Assembly: GCA_964501785.1 (NCBI GenBank)
Contig: CAZCUD010000002.1
Span: 310,001 to 374,000 of the forward strand
DNA length: 64,000 bases
Reading direction: 5' to 3'
DNA from: DATBSK01 sp964501785
GTDB lineage: Bacteria > Actinomycetota > Acidimicrobiia > IMCC26256 > PALSA-555
The position numbers and the translations under genes were made by a program. The notes under the pieces are model-generated. The model had not been told where the DNA came from. It ran no database searches and saw only the letters and a program-made list of their open reading frames with translations. Below are positions 25,954 through 34,326 of this stretch, piece after piece (position 1 is the stretch's first letter; the number at the start of each line of letters is the position of its first letter).

Positions 25954-27197
25954 CGGTCCACGCGGGTCGCAGTGAGACGTCCCCATGCGGTGACGATGCC
26001 GAGGCTCGCGAGGACGACGATCGACGGCTCGGCGGGAACCCGGAACCGCGGGATGCCGTAGCCGAGGACCACCACCGCGACCACGATCCCGAAGGGCACC
26101 AGCAGCGGCCACACGACGAGGCCGCGGCGTCGCGCGACCACGACGCCCGCGATCGCGAACGCGCCCAGGATCCACAGCGCGAACACGCCGGCGATCCCCA
26201 TCGTCTCGGGGCGGCCTTCACGGGTGCCGAACTCGGCTGTCTGGAAGGGGCGGAAGAGGTCGAACGCCCGCCCGAGGCGCGCCGCGGCGACGACCGGGAC
26301 CCGATCGAGGTTGTCGCCGATGTAGTCGAACGCGGCCTCGCGCTGGCGCGCCGACACCACCGACGCGTCGTCCGACTCCTGCACGTCCGTCGAGCACTCG
26401 ATGCTCCACACGCCGAGGAACTCCCCGGAGTAGGTGCGGTCGCAGTTCGCCCCGAGCAGCACTGCCCCGTCGCCCGTCGAGAGCGTCGAAGGCTCTTCGA
26501 AGGTCACGAGGTTGCGGATCACCCACGGAGACACGACCAGCAGCGCGACGCCGACGGTCACGCCGGCGATCGCGAGGTGGGAACGCCACGCGGCACGCGA
26601 CGAGCCGAGTGCCGCCGGGATCGCGACGAACACGACCAGCAGCGCGAGCTCGGCCCGCGTGAGTGCAGCGAGTCCGCAGGCGAGCCCCAGCGCGGCGGCG
26701 ACGGGCCATCGTCGCTGCTCGCGCAGCACGTACGCGAGGAGCAGCACCGCGGCGACCAGGAGTGCGGTGAGCGACTCCGACATCACGATGCCGTCGTTGA
26801 CGATCAGGTTCGGGTAGACGGCCGCGATCGCCGCCCCGACGAGGCCGACCACGTCACCGGCGACCCGCCGACCGAGCAGGCCGATCGCGCCCACCGCCGC
26901 CGCACCGACGAGGCACATCGTGAGGCGTTGCGGCAGGGTGTCATCGGGCACGCCGAAGAGGGCGGTGGCCGGCACGACCGCGAGCGTCGTCAACGGCGGG
27001 TGGTGCGCGTCGGGCTCGTCACCGAACGGCTGGCGGAAGCCTTCCCCGTCGACGATCGCCTCCGACTGGGTCACGTAGTAGAGCGCGTCGTACGGATCGT
27101 CCTCGGGAGCCGCCGTCACCGTGACCGTGTACACGACGCGCAGCGCGAGCGCCGCGAGGACGATGAGGCCGAGTGCGAGCGCGAAGCGCTGCGCCAT
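25929..27197 (-). CDS. GT39-like polytopic membrane protein (paralogue of 3610-5058)
   Basis: A 422-residue membrane protein with about ten helices. The first loop has DDPYDALYYVTQSEAIVDGEG and DAHHPPLTTLAV, the acidic/HPP pattern of GT-C glycosyltransferases. It matches the protein at 3610-5058 in several places: AAIAAVYPNLIVNDGIVMSE, LTRAELALL, the Cys loop ANCDRTYSGEFLG, and DNLDRVPVVAAARLGRAFD. It has a shorter N-terminus. ATG 27197 lies six bases after the stop of the thiolase-like gene. Probable lipid-linked sugar transferase; acceptor unknown. Confidence 0.88.
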   Translation of the reverse strand: MAQRFALALGLIVLAALALRVVYTVTVTAAPEDDPYDALYYVTQSEAIVDGEGFRQPFGDEPDAHHPPLTTLAVVPATALFGVPDDTLPQRLTMCLVGAAAVGAIGLLGRRVAGDVVGLVGAAIAAVYPNLIVNDGIVMSESLTALLVAAVLLLAYVLREQRRWPVAAALGLACGLAALTRAELALLVVFVAIPAALGSSRAAWRSHLAIAGVTVGVALLVVSPWVIRNLVTFEEPSTLSTGDGAVLLGANCDRTYSGEFLGVWSIECSTDVQESDDASVVSARQREAAFDYIGDNLDRVPVVAAARLGRAFDLFRPFQTAEFGTREGRPETMGIAGVFALWILGAFAIAGVVVARRRGLVVWPLLVPFGIVVAVVVLGYGIPRFRVPAEPSIVVLASLGIVTAWGRLTATRVDRSGVSSPG

Positions 27198-27203
27198 GGA
27201 GCG

Positions 27204-28433
27204 TCAGCGGCCTCGGGTGAGCAGCAGCGCGCCGGCCATCGGCCCGCCTCCCGCGCACGCGACCCCGACCTCGGGCTCGCCTGGCACCTGCCGGTCGCCG
27301 GCCTCCCCCCACAGCTGCACGCACGCTTCGTGGATGAACCCGAACCCGTGCAGCCGACCCGCCGAGAGCTGGCCGCCGTGCGTGTTGAGCGGCAGCACGC
27401 CACCATCGCGAGCGATGTTGGCGCCACCCTCGACGAACGACCCCGACTCGCCCTTGCCGCAGAAGCCCATGGCCTCGAGCCAGCACATCGTGATGAACGA
27501 GAAGCCGTCGTACATCTCCGCGAGCTGCACGTCGCTCGGCTTCAGGTCGGTGCGCGACCAGAGCTGCGGGCCGGCGTCGCGCACGGCCATGGTCGTCAGG
27601 TCGTCGAACTGGTCCCAGGACGGTCGTCCGTGCAGTGCCGTGCCCATCGCCTCGACCTGGATCGGTGGACGACGCAGGTCAGGGACCGTGTCGACGCGCG
27701 ACACGATGACGGCGGTCGACCCGTCACACGGCACGTCGCAATCGAACAGGCAGAACGGCCACGAGATCATCCGCGCGTTCATGTAGTCGTCCATCGACAT
27801 CGGGTCGCGGTAGATCGCCTTCGGGTTGAGGGCCGCGTTCTTGCGTGCGTTCAGCGCGATCTGGGCGAGCTGCTCGCGCGTCGTCCCGTACTCGTGGAAG
27901 TGGCGACTCGCCATCATCGCGATCCAGGTCGCGGCCGACGGCGCCGAGTACGGGAGGATCCACTCCATGAAGCCCGACGCCCGGTAGCCACCCGAGCCCC
28001 CGCCTCCACCCGGCATCACCGCGGCGCGCCCCTTGTCGCCCTGGGCGCTGCCCTCGAAGACGCTCCGGAAGCACAGCACGTGCTTCGCGAGCCCGGCCGA
28101 CACCGCGAGCACCGCGTTGACGACCGCGCCGAGCTGGGACGGCAGCTCGAGGGCTCCCGACCACCAGTTGAGGTTCAGCCGCAGCGCGTCGTGCACCTCG
28201 ACGACACCGGCACCCGAGAAGCCCGGCGGCACCTCCATGCCGCCGGGATACGTCGAGATGCCGTCGATGTCGGCCGGAGTCAGCCCCGCGTCCGCGATCG
28301 CGGCCAGGCAGCCGTCGAGGGTGAGCTCCAGCGGATCGCGGTGCAGTCTTCGGCCCACGTCGGACTGACCCGCACCCGAGATGACCGCACGCCGCTCCCC
28401 GATCAGGTCGTCGGTCTCCGTCCCGCCGGCCAT
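27204..28433 (-). CDS. Cys-less thiolase-like (Ltp/SCP2-type) protein
   Basis: A 409-residue thiolase-fold protein of the lipid-transfer (SCP2-thiolase-like) branch. Where active thiolases have the nucleophilic Cys in an EN-A-C-SG block, this protein reads LNLNWWSGALELPS (about 86-99) with no Cys. The C-terminal GHPxGATG is replaced by NTHGGQLSAGRLHGFGF. Such Cys-less members include Ltp2-type aldolases, which need a DUF35 partner. A DUF35 protein is encoded immediately upstream with a one-base stop-start overlap (TGATG), and MaoC lies in the same operon. I infer a retro-aldolase or carbon-carbon lyase role rather than thiolysis. Confidence 0.9.
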   Translation of the reverse strand: MAGGTETDDLIGERRAVISGAGQSDVGRRLHRDPLELTLDGCLAAIADAGLTPADIDGISTYPGGMEVPPGFSGAGVVEVHDALRLNLNWWSGALELPSQLGAVVNAVLAVSAGLAKHVLCFRSVFEGSAQGDKGRAAVMPGGGGGSGGYRASGFMEWILPYSAPSAATWIAMMASRHFHEYGTTREQLAQIALNARKNAALNPKAIYRDPMSMDDYMNARMISWPFCLFDCDVPCDGSTAVIVSRVDTVPDLRRPPIQVEAMGTALHGRPSWDQFDDLTTMAVRDAGPQLWSRTDLKPSDVQLAEMYDGFSFITMCWLEAMGFCGKGESGSFVEGGANIARDGGVLPLNTHGGQLSAGRLHGFGFIHEACVQLWGEAGDRQVPGEPEVGVACAGGGPMAGALLLTRGR

Positions 28434-28858
28434 CAGGCGACCTCCCCACGCGGCTCGAACAGCGGGATCCAGACCTCTTCGTCGGGATGGGGCTCGAACA
28501 CGACCTGCACCGGCATGCCGACGCTCACATCGTCGACCGGGCAGTGGACGATGTTCGTCGTCAGTCGGAGGTCGTCCTGCTCCTCGAGCCCGACGATCGC
28601 GAGGACGAACGGCAGCTCCGGACCCGGCATCCACGGCTGATGGTTGATCGAGTACGCGAGCACCTCGGCTCGCCCCGACACCGTCTCGATGCCGATGTCC
28701 TTCGACAGGCACTTCGGGCAGATGACCGAGGGCGGGTGCAGGTAGTAGCCGCACCCGTTGCACCGCTGGAAGCGCAGCTCGCCGTCGCGACCACCCGTCC
28801 AGAAGTGGACGTTGCGATCCGTGATCCGAGGCAGGATCCGGAACGGCACGTCACTCAT
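28433..28858 (-). CDS. DUF35 zinc-ribbon/OB-fold protein
   Basis: A 141-residue stand-alone DUF35 protein. The rubredoxin-like zinc ribbon is complete: FQRCNGCGYY and ICPKCLSKD (C33, C36, C47, C50). The OB-fold follows (VLAYSINHQPWMPG, PFVLAIVGLEEQDDLRL). DUF35 proteins bind acyl-CoA and dock onto thiolase-fold enzymes. The partner is almost certainly the overlapping Cys-less thiolase-like gene downstream. ATG 28858 has a GGAAGG ribosome site and lies inside the 3' end of the upstream CMD-like gene (8-base overlap). GTG 28864 is an alternative. Confidence 0.92.
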   Translation of the reverse strand: MSDVPFRILPRITDRNVHFWTGGRDGELRFQRCNGCGYYLHPPSVICPKCLSKDIGIETVSGRAEVLAYSINHQPWMPGPELPFVLAIVGLEEQDDLRLTTNIVHCPVDDVSVGMPVQVVFEPHPDEEVWIPLFEPRGEVA

Positions 28859-29213
28859 CGTCACCTTCCTCGGTTCCCTCGTCGGGCTCCGGCGCGGAGT
28901 CGAACCCCTCGCGCGCGTGCGGGATCGCCTCCACCGCGGGCAGCACGCCGAACCCCGGGCAGGTCAGCATGATCGTGCCGAGCACCTCGTCCCACGACGC
29001 ACCGACCTCGCGCGCCAGGCGTGCGTGCCGGATGATGCCCGGGGGGTTGCGGAGGATGACCGTGCACGCGAGCCGCACGAGCTCGTGCGTCTTGCGATCG
29101 GGCGCGGGCAGCGAGTCGATCTGGCTGAGCCACGAGCTCTGCGACTCGTGCAGCGCCGGGAAGACCTCGTGGAGAGGCCCCTCGAACGGGAAGCTCCAGT
29201 CTTCGCGACTCAC
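28851..29213 (-). CDS. Carboxymuconolactone decarboxylase-like (AhpD-fold) protein
   Basis: A 120-residue small helical protein. The AhpD/CMD-like core is readable in HELVRLACTVILRN, GIIRHARLAREVGASWDEVLGTI and LTCPGFGVLPAVEAI. The redox CxxC of AhpD is absent, so peroxidase activity is unlikely. The C-terminus is acidic (PEPDEGTEEGDDE). GTG 29213 follows the MaoC gene by 22 bases; the stop is eight bases inside the DUF35 gene. It may be a hydratase/decarboxylase-like accessory of the same acyl-CoA pathway. Function not known. Confidence 0.8.
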   Translation of the reverse strand: MSREDWSFPFEGPLHEVFPALHESQSSWLSQIDSLPAPDRKTHELVRLACTVILRNPPGIIRHARLAREVGASWDEVLGTIMLTCPGFGVLPAVEAIPHAREGFDSAPEPDEGTEEGDDE

Positions 29214-29235
29214 GCGCGACCGACGGCCCGGGACG

Positions 29236-29664
29236 TCAACGGGCCGGGAGCGCCGCGACCGCGACGCCCGACACCTTGGCCTCGCCGTTCTCGTTCACGA
29301 CCTCGCATTCGAGGTCGACGCGATGCTCACCGCCCTCGTCGTACTTCTTGGCGACGGTGATCCGTGTCGCGAGCTTCTCTCCCGGCCAGGTCTGCTTCGT
29401 GAACCGCACCTTGTAGGTGCGCAGGTTGCCCACGCCGACGTAGTCGGTGAGCGCCTTGCCGAGCATGCCCATGGTGAACATGCCGTGCCCGAAGACGCTC
29501 GGCAGCCCAGCATCCTTCGCCGCGACCTCGTCGGTGTGCATGGGGTTGAAGTCGCCCGACGCGCCCGCGTACTGCACGAGGTCGGTGCGAGTCAGCTCGT
29601 GCTCGAACGCCGGGGCTGCGTCGCCCTCGCTGACGTCGTCGAAGTGCAGCGTGCTCTCGGCCAT
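29236..29664 (-). CDS. MaoC-like (R)-enoyl-CoA hydratase/dehydratase
   Basis: A 142-residue hot-dog fold protein of the MaoC family. The hydratase motif is present: YAGASGDFNPMHTDEVAAKDAG (split at about 38-59), with the Asp and His of the catalytic hydratase-2 motif, followed by VFGHGMFTMGML. It is first in an operon with CMD-like, DUF35 and Cys-less thiolase genes, a set like the steroid side-chain hydratase/aldolase module. ATG 29664 is leaderless: TTGACA, 18 bases, CACGCT, six bases, ATG. A TGAC-N6-GTCA palindrome covers the -35 box. Confidence 0.93.
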   Translation of the reverse strand: MAESTLHFDDVSEGDAAPAFEHELTRTDLVQYAGASGDFNPMHTDEVAAKDAGLPSVFGHGMFTMGMLGKALTDYVGVGNLRTYKVRFTKQTWPGEKLATRITVAKKYDEGGEHRVDLECEVVNENGEAKVSGVAVAALPAR

Positions 29665-29670
29665 CGCGGC

Positions 29671-29700
29671 AGCGTGGCCGGTTCCTGACGCCGGTGTCAA
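29671..29700 (-). promoter_or_regulatory. Promoter of the MaoC operon
   Basis: TTGACA (29700-29695) and CACGCT (29676-29671) with an 18-base spacer. The -10 box ends six bases before ATG 29664. This is the clearest -35/-10 pair in the window. Confidence 0.6.
29686..29699. promoter_or_regulatory. TGAC-N6-GTCA palindrome, MaoC/P450 divergent region
   Basis: TGAC-GCCGGT-GTCA. It overlaps the -35 of the MaoC promoter and lies 30 bases upstream of the P450 -10 box. Binding there would be expected to repress the MaoC operon. Confidence 0.65.
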
Positions 29701-29728
29701 CTTCCGGCTACAGGAGGAGCCGTGCCCC

Positions 29729-29734
29729 TACGCT
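29729..29734 (+). promoter_or_regulatory. -10 box TACGCT of leaderless P450 gene
   Basis: TACGCT followed by seven bases and the GTG start at 29742. Confidence 0.5.
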
Positions 29735-29741
29735 GCGGCGC

Positions 29742-31061
29742 GTGCGCCACGCCGGTGCGATCACCATCGACCCGAGCCCGCCGCTCGTGCGCGGCCGCGT
29801 GCCGTGGGTCGGCGCCGGCGTCGGGCTGCTGCGCGACCCGACCCGCTTCTTCGACCGGGCGCGCAACCGCCACGGCGACACGTTCGTCGTCGACGCGTTC
29901 GGCTTCCGGATGTTCTGCGTGTTCTCGGCCGAGGGCGTGCGGCGCCTCTACGAGCTCCCGGAGCGGGAGGCGAGCTTCGGTCTGGCGACGTACCGGCTGA
30001 TCGGCTTCAAGCTGCCGCCGGAGCTGCTCGCCGGACGCCGCAACGGCCCGCACCACCTCTTCGGATCCCAGCAGGTGGAGGGCTACCTGCGCGTGCTCGA
30101 GGCCGCGGTCGATGCGGAGCTCGGCGAGCTCGGGGACGATGGAACCCTCGACGTGTTCACCGAGGCCCGGCGTCTCGGCTACCGCCTGGGCTTCGCGTCC
30201 TGGGCGGGCGTCGAGGCCGCATCCTCCCGCTACCTCGACCGACTCGTGCGCCTGTTCGACCGCATCGACTCGAGCGACGCGTTCGTACGGCCGGCGAGCG
30301 GGTTCGTGACCTGGGCGACCCGTCGAGCGCGCGAGCGGCGCGCGATGCACGGGATCGAGGCGATCGTGCGTGAGATCTGGGACGAGCGGCAGGCGCGCGG
30401 CGTCGTCGAGCACGACTTCCTCGAGCAGCTGGTCGCGTCGTACGACGATCTCCCTCACGACGAGCAGCTCGTCGGCGCGGCACGCGACGTGATCATGCTC
30501 CAGGTCGGCGCACAGTCGAACCTCTACGCCGCGCTCGCGTGGACGCTCGTCCAGGTGCTCCGACGCCCCGAGCTCGTCGTCGCGATCCGAGCAGGCGACG
30601 ACACGCTGCTGGAGCGCTGCGCGAACGAGGCGATCCGCATGGCGCAGCGGTCGATCACCCTGCGTGAGGTCTTGACGCCGGTCACCGTCGACGACGGCGA
30701 GCGTGAGTACGAGATAGGCCCGGGAGCGTTCGTCACGACGATGCTCTCGGTGACCAACACCACCGCGGCCCCCGGCCTCGAGGCGTTCGACCCCGAGCAC
30801 TTCTCGGGTCGTCGCCTGTCCCCCGAAGTGGAGGTGCCGGCGAAGGAGCTCGTCAGCACGTTCGGCCACGGCAGCCACTCGTGCCCCGCGGCACGGTTCT
30901 CGATCTCCGCGATCCGCATCGCGGTGCGCCGTCTCCTCGAGACGTACGACCTGTCGCTCGAGCCGCCGGCGGGTGCCGCGCGACCTCGGCGGCGCCAGCT
31001 CGGCGGCGTCGCCCGGGCCGAGCGGCCGGTGAGGATGCGCTATCGCCGCATCGGTCGTTAG
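29742..31061 (+). CDS. Cytochrome P450
   Basis: A 439-residue haem monooxygenase. The haem-ligand loop is FGHGSHSCPAARFS (374-387, ligand C381) and the K-helix ExxR is EAIR (296-299). The I-helix, usually AGxDT, reads LQVGAQSNLYAALAW, so the acid/alcohol pair for oxygen activation is altered. The N-terminus PSPPLVRGRVPWVGAGVGLLRDP resembles CYP51/CYP7-like bacterial P450s. GTG 29742 is chosen because a -10 box lies seven bases upstream; a longer frame to 29694 would include the palindromic site. It heads an operon with isochorismatase-fold, SDR and amidohydrolase genes. Substrate unknown. Confidence 0.9.
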   Translation: MRHAGAITIDPSPPLVRGRVPWVGAGVGLLRDPTRFFDRARNRHGDTFVVDAFGFRMFCVFSAEGVRRLYELPEREASFGLATYRLIGFKLPPELLAGRRNGPHHLFGSQQVEGYLRVLEAAVDAELGELGDDGTLDVFTEARRLGYRLGFASWAGVEAASSRYLDRLVRLFDRIDSSDAFVRPASGFVTWATRRARERRAMHGIEAIVREIWDERQARGVVEHDFLEQLVASYDDLPHDEQLVGAARDVIMLQVGAQSNLYAALAWTLVQVLRRPELVVAIRAGDDTLLERCANEAIRMAQRSITLREVLTPVTVDDGEREYEIGPGAFVTTMLSVTNTTAAPGLEAFDPEHFSGRRLSPEVEVPAKELVSTFGHGSHSCPAARFSISAIRIAVRRLLETYDLSLEPPAGAARPRRRQLGGVARAERPVRMRYRRIGR

Positions 31062-31064
31062 ATT
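31059..31064 (+). promoter_or_regulatory. -10 box TAGATT of leaderless isochorismatase-fold gene
   Basis: TAGATT starts at the P450 stop codon (31059-31061) and is followed by eight bases and ATG 31073. Confidence 0.55.
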
Positions 31065-31072
31065 CCGCGCCG

Positions 31073-31690
31073 ATGCCCGACCTCGCCGCGCTGCTCGACC
31101 CTGCTCGCACCGCGGTCGTGACCATGGAGCTGCAACGTGGCGTCGTCGGCGACCTCGCCTTCATGCCCGCGATCGCCGACGTCGTCGCCGCGGGTGACGT
31201 GATCCCGCACGCCGCAGCCGTGTTGGGCGCGGCGCGTCGCGCCGGAGCGAGCGTCGTGCACTGCACGGCCGAATACCGACCCGGCCGCATCGGCGCGTCG
31301 ACCAACGCACCGCTGCTGCGCTCGCTCGCGAAGGGTGATCCACACATGATCGCCGGCACACCGGAGGTCGAGCTCGTCCCCGACGTCGGTCCGGAGCCGG
31401 GCGACGTCATCAGCCCGCGGGCGCACGGGCTCACCCCGTTCCCCGGCACGCAGCTCGACCAGCTGCTCCGCAACCTGGACGTCCGCACGATCGTGGTCAC
31501 GGGCGTCTCGCTCAACGTCGGTGTGCTCGGGCTCGTGATCGTCGCGTCCGACCTGGGATACGAGGTCGTCGTGGTGCGCGACGCCGTCGCCGCCATGCCG
31601 CCGGAGTACGGCGAGCAGGTGCTCACCAACTCGATCGCCGCGTTGGCGACGATCGTCGACTCGTCCGACGTCGTGGCAGTGTGGTCGTGA
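31073..31690 (+). CDS. Isochorismatase-fold protein lacking the catalytic Cys
   Basis: A 205-residue cysteine-hydrolase-like (isochorismatase) fold. The family triad Asp-Lys-Cys is not intact. The N-terminal strand reads VVTMELQRGVV, with Glu where Asp is usual, and the nucleophile block reads VTGVSLNVGVLGLV, with Gly where the family has Cys (usually N-V-C-V). The other fold landmarks (VVHCTAEYRPG, GYEVVVVRDAVAAMP) are there. It may be a non-hydrolytic member or use another mechanism. The stop overlaps the SDR start (GTGA), so it belongs to the operon. Confidence 0.88.
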   Translation: MPDLAALLDPARTAVVTMELQRGVVGDLAFMPAIADVVAAGDVIPHAAAVLGAARRAGASVVHCTAEYRPGRIGASTNAPLLRSLAKGDPHMIAGTPEVELVPDVGPEPGDVISPRAHGLTPFPGTQLDQLLRNLDVRTIVVTGVSLNVGVLGLVIVASDLGYEVVVVRDAVAAMPPEYGEQVLTNSIAALATIVDSSDVVAVWS

Positions 31691-32481
31691 TGGTGCACGC
31701 GGCCGGCCTCGACTTCGACGGGCTGCTCGACGGGAAGGTCGCGCTGATCACGGGCGCGGCATCCGGTCAGGGTCGAGCGGCAGGCCTCCTGTTCGGCGCC
31801 CAGGGCGCACGAGTCGTGGTCGCCGACGTCAACGACGAGGGCTCCGCCGAGACCGTGAAGATGCTCGAGGAGCAAGGCTCGGAAGGCCTCGCCGTGCACG
31901 CCGACGTGTCGGTGCGCGCCGACGTCGACACCATGATCGACGCGGCCATGGACCGCTACGGCCGCCTGGACGTCCTCTACAACAACGCGGCCGTGCAGAT
32001 GTCGGGCCGACTCGTCGAGTGCACCGAGGACGACTGGGACCTCACGATCGCGACGAACCTGTCCGCGATCTTCTGGGCGTGCCGAGCCGCGATCCCCCAC
32101 ATGCTCGCCGGCGAGGGCGGGAGCATCATCAACACCGCGTCGACGCTCGGGCTCATCGGCTCCGAGGGCTACGCGGCGTACGGTGCGGCGAAGGCCGGCC
32201 TCGTGCTCCTCACGAAGCAGATCGCGGTCGAGTACGGCCCCACCATCCGCGCCAACGTCATCGCCCCCGGCTCGATCGACACGCCGCGGTTCCGGAAGGT
32301 CCTCGAGAAGACGCCGGGCGCCGACCAGTTCGTGGACGGCCTCAAGAAGACGATCCCGGTCTCGCGACTCGGCACCGCCGAGGACGTGGCGGCGATCGCG
32401 CTGTTCCTCGCGAGCGACATGAGCGCGTACGTCAGCGGTGCGATCCTCCCCGCCGACGGCGGGCTGGCGGTGTACCGATGA
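31687..32481 (+). CDS. SDR family oxidoreductase
   Basis: A 264-residue classical short-chain dehydrogenase. The NAD(P) motif is VALITGAASGQGRAAG (about 18-33), the NNAG-equivalent is LYNNAAVQMSG, and the active-site motif is YAAYGAAKAGL (Tyr-x3-Lys). The C-terminal SAYVSGAILPADGG fits. The GTG at 31687 overlaps the stop of the upstream gene (GTGA); ATG 31690 is one codon later. The adjacent SDR is paralogous. It probably oxidises or reduces an alcohol/ketone intermediate in the P450 pathway. Confidence 0.94.
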   Translation: MMVHAAGLDFDGLLDGKVALITGAASGQGRAAGLLFGAQGARVVVADVNDEGSAETVKMLEEQGSEGLAVHADVSVRADVDTMIDAAMDRYGRLDVLYNNAAVQMSGRLVECTEDDWDLTIATNLSAIFWACRAAIPHMLAGEGGSIINTASTLGLIGSEGYAAYGAAKAGLVLLTKQIAVEYGPTIRANVIAPGSIDTPRFRKVLEKTPGADQFVDGLKKTIPVSRLGTAEDVAAIALFLASDMSAYVSGAILPADGGLAVYR

Positions 32482-33242
32482 GCATCGACTGCGTCGCGAT
32501 CGTGACGGGCGGGGCGTCGGGGCTCGGCGAGGCCGTCTCGCACCGGCTCGCGGCCGAGGGCGCCACGGTGGTCGTCGCCGACACCGACGCCGGAGGCGCC
32601 GCGTCGGTCGCGGACGCGATCGTGGCGGGCGGCCACAACGCGGTCGCGGTCACCTGCGACGTGACCAAGGCATCGGACGTCGAAGCGATGGTCCGTGAAG
32701 CCGCGTCCCTCGGGCGCGTCGGGGTGCTGGTGCTGTCCGCCGCGGTCGAGAGCCTCGTGCCGCTCACCGAGCTCGGCGACGACGACTGGCAGCACGTGCT
32801 CGACGTGAACCTCAAGGGGCCGTTCCTCTGCATGCGCGCGGCGATCCCGCACATGGTCGAGGGGGGCGGTGGCTCGGTCATCGCGATGGGCTCGACGCTG
32901 GGGCTCATCGTCGCGCCGGGCCACCCGGTGTACTGCGCGAGCAAGGGCGCGCTGCTCAACCTGTGCAAGCAGGCCGCGATCGAGCACGCACCCGACGGTG
33001 TGCGGGTCAACATGCTCGCTCCCTCCGCGACCGACACGGGCCTCTTCATGAAGTACTCCGAGCAGGCGCCCGATCCGGAAGCGCTCCGACGTCAGGTCGC
33101 GTCGAACGTCCCGATGCAACGGCTCGGCACCGGCGACGAGGTGTGCGACGCGGTCGTGTTCCTCGCCGGCGACCATTCGACGTACCTCAGTGGTGCCGTG
33201 CTCCCCCTCGACGGCGCGCTCGCCGCCCGCAGGACGGTCTGA
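32478..33242 (+). CDS. SDR family oxidoreductase
   Basis: A 254-residue classical SDR. Cofactor motif VAIVTGGASGLGEAV (about 6-20), Asp-Val-Thr loop (TCDVTKASD), and active-site YCASKGALLNL. The usual NNAG block reads VLSAAVESL, a departure from the consensus. The ATG overlaps the stop of the preceding SDR (ATGA). It ends with YLSGAVLPLDGALAARR, typical of the family. Together with the previous SDR it could catalyse consecutive redox steps. Substrate unknown. Confidence 0.93.
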   Translation: MSIDCVAIVTGGASGLGEAVSHRLAAEGATVVVADTDAGGAASVADAIVAGGHNAVAVTCDVTKASDVEAMVREAASLGRVGVLVLSAAVESLVPLTELGDDDWQHVLDVNLKGPFLCMRAAIPHMVEGGGGSVIAMGSTLGLIVAPGHPVYCASKGALLNLCKQAAIEHAPDGVRVNMLAPSATDTGLFMKYSEQAPDPEALRRQVASNVPMQRLGTGDEVCDAVVFLAGDHSTYLSGAVLPLDGALAARRTV

Positions 33243-33244
33243 TC

Positions 33245-34309
33245 GTGCGAGCCGGGCTCCCCGTGCTCGACGCCGACGGCCACGTCGTCGAGCCGGCGAC
33301 CGTCTTCGCCGACGTGATCCCGCCGGGGGCCGAGGTCTTCGACCTGCCCGCGACGACGCCGTACGAGATGTGCGGCGACCTCGAGCTGCTACGCGACCAG
33401 CTCGACCACGGGTTCGACGCGCCGTCGTACCTGCGCGCGATGGACGCCCAGGGGATCGACGCCGCGGTCCTGTACCCGTCGATGGGCCTGTTCGTGCCGT
33501 TCCTGCCCGAGCTCGACGCCGACGGATCGACCGTTGCGTGTCGCGCGTACAACGACTGGATCGCCGAGTACTGCGCCACCGACCGGACTCGTCTCGCTGC
33601 GGTCGGCGTCGTGCCACGCGACCCGCAGCGCGCAGTGGACGAGGCACGTCGCATCGCCGACCTCGGTCTCGTCGGCGTGCTCATGCGGCCGAACCACCTG
33701 GGCGGCGACTACCTCGACGCGACCTCGTGGGACGGCCTCTACCGCGCGCTCGAGGACACCGGCCTCGTCCTCGCAGTCCACGAGGCACTCGGCGTGCGCG
33801 CGGGCACCACGATCGGCAGCGACCGCTTCGACGGCTTCGCGGCCCGCCACACGTGCTCGCACCCACTGGAGCAGATGACCGCTGCGGTGGCGCTGCTGCT
33901 CGGCGGCGTCCTGGAGCGCCATCCCGACTTGAGGGTGGCGTTCCTCGAGTCCGGGACCGGGTGGCTGCCCTACTGGTTGGCTCGCCTCGACGACCATCGT
34001 GAGTGGATGCACGAGACGGAGTGCGCCGGCCTGTCGCTCACACCCAGCGAGTACTTCACCCGGCAGTGCACGATCTCCTCGGACCCCGAGGACACGCTCG
34101 CCGCGTTCACGATCTCGCAAGTTGGCGCCGACCACGTGATGTGGGCGAGCGACTTCCCCCACCCCGACGCGGAGTTCCCCGGCGCCGTCGACGAGTTCCT
34201 CGAGGCGATCCCCGACGTCGACGACACCGATCGTCGCGCGGTCCTCTGGGAGACGCCCCTTCGCTTCTACCGCCTCGAGGACCGCTTCGCGACACCCACG
34301 TCCGCTTGA
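33245..34309 (+). CDS. Amidohydrolase_2 family metal-dependent hydrolase/decarboxylase
   Basis: A 354-residue TIM-barrel protein of the Amidohydro_2 (ACMSD-like) family. The N-terminal metal motif is VLDADGHVVEP, with His. The barrel core is readable in AVLYPSMGL, VGVLMRPNHLGG, RVAFLESGTGWLPYWLARLDDH and the metal Asp in VMWASDFPHPD. Members decarboxylate or hydrolyse aromatic and cyclic acids, and several occur in steroid or aromatic degradation. GTG 33245 is two bases after the preceding SDR stop. Last gene of the P450 operon. Confidence 0.9.
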   Translation: MRAGLPVLDADGHVVEPATVFADVIPPGAEVFDLPATTPYEMCGDLELLRDQLDHGFDAPSYLRAMDAQGIDAAVLYPSMGLFVPFLPELDADGSTVACRAYNDWIAEYCATDRTRLAAVGVVPRDPQRAVDEARRIADLGLVGVLMRPNHLGGDYLDATSWDGLYRALEDTGLVLAVHEALGVRAGTTIGSDRFDGFAARHTCSHPLEQMTAAVALLLGGVLERHPDLRVAFLESGTGWLPYWLARLDDHREWMHETECAGLSLTPSEYFTRQCTISSDPEDTLAAFTISQVGADHVMWASDFPHPDAEFPGAVDEFLEAIPDVDDTDRRAVLWETPLRFYRLEDRFATPTSA

Positions 34310-34326
34310 CGCCGATCTGGGCGATC

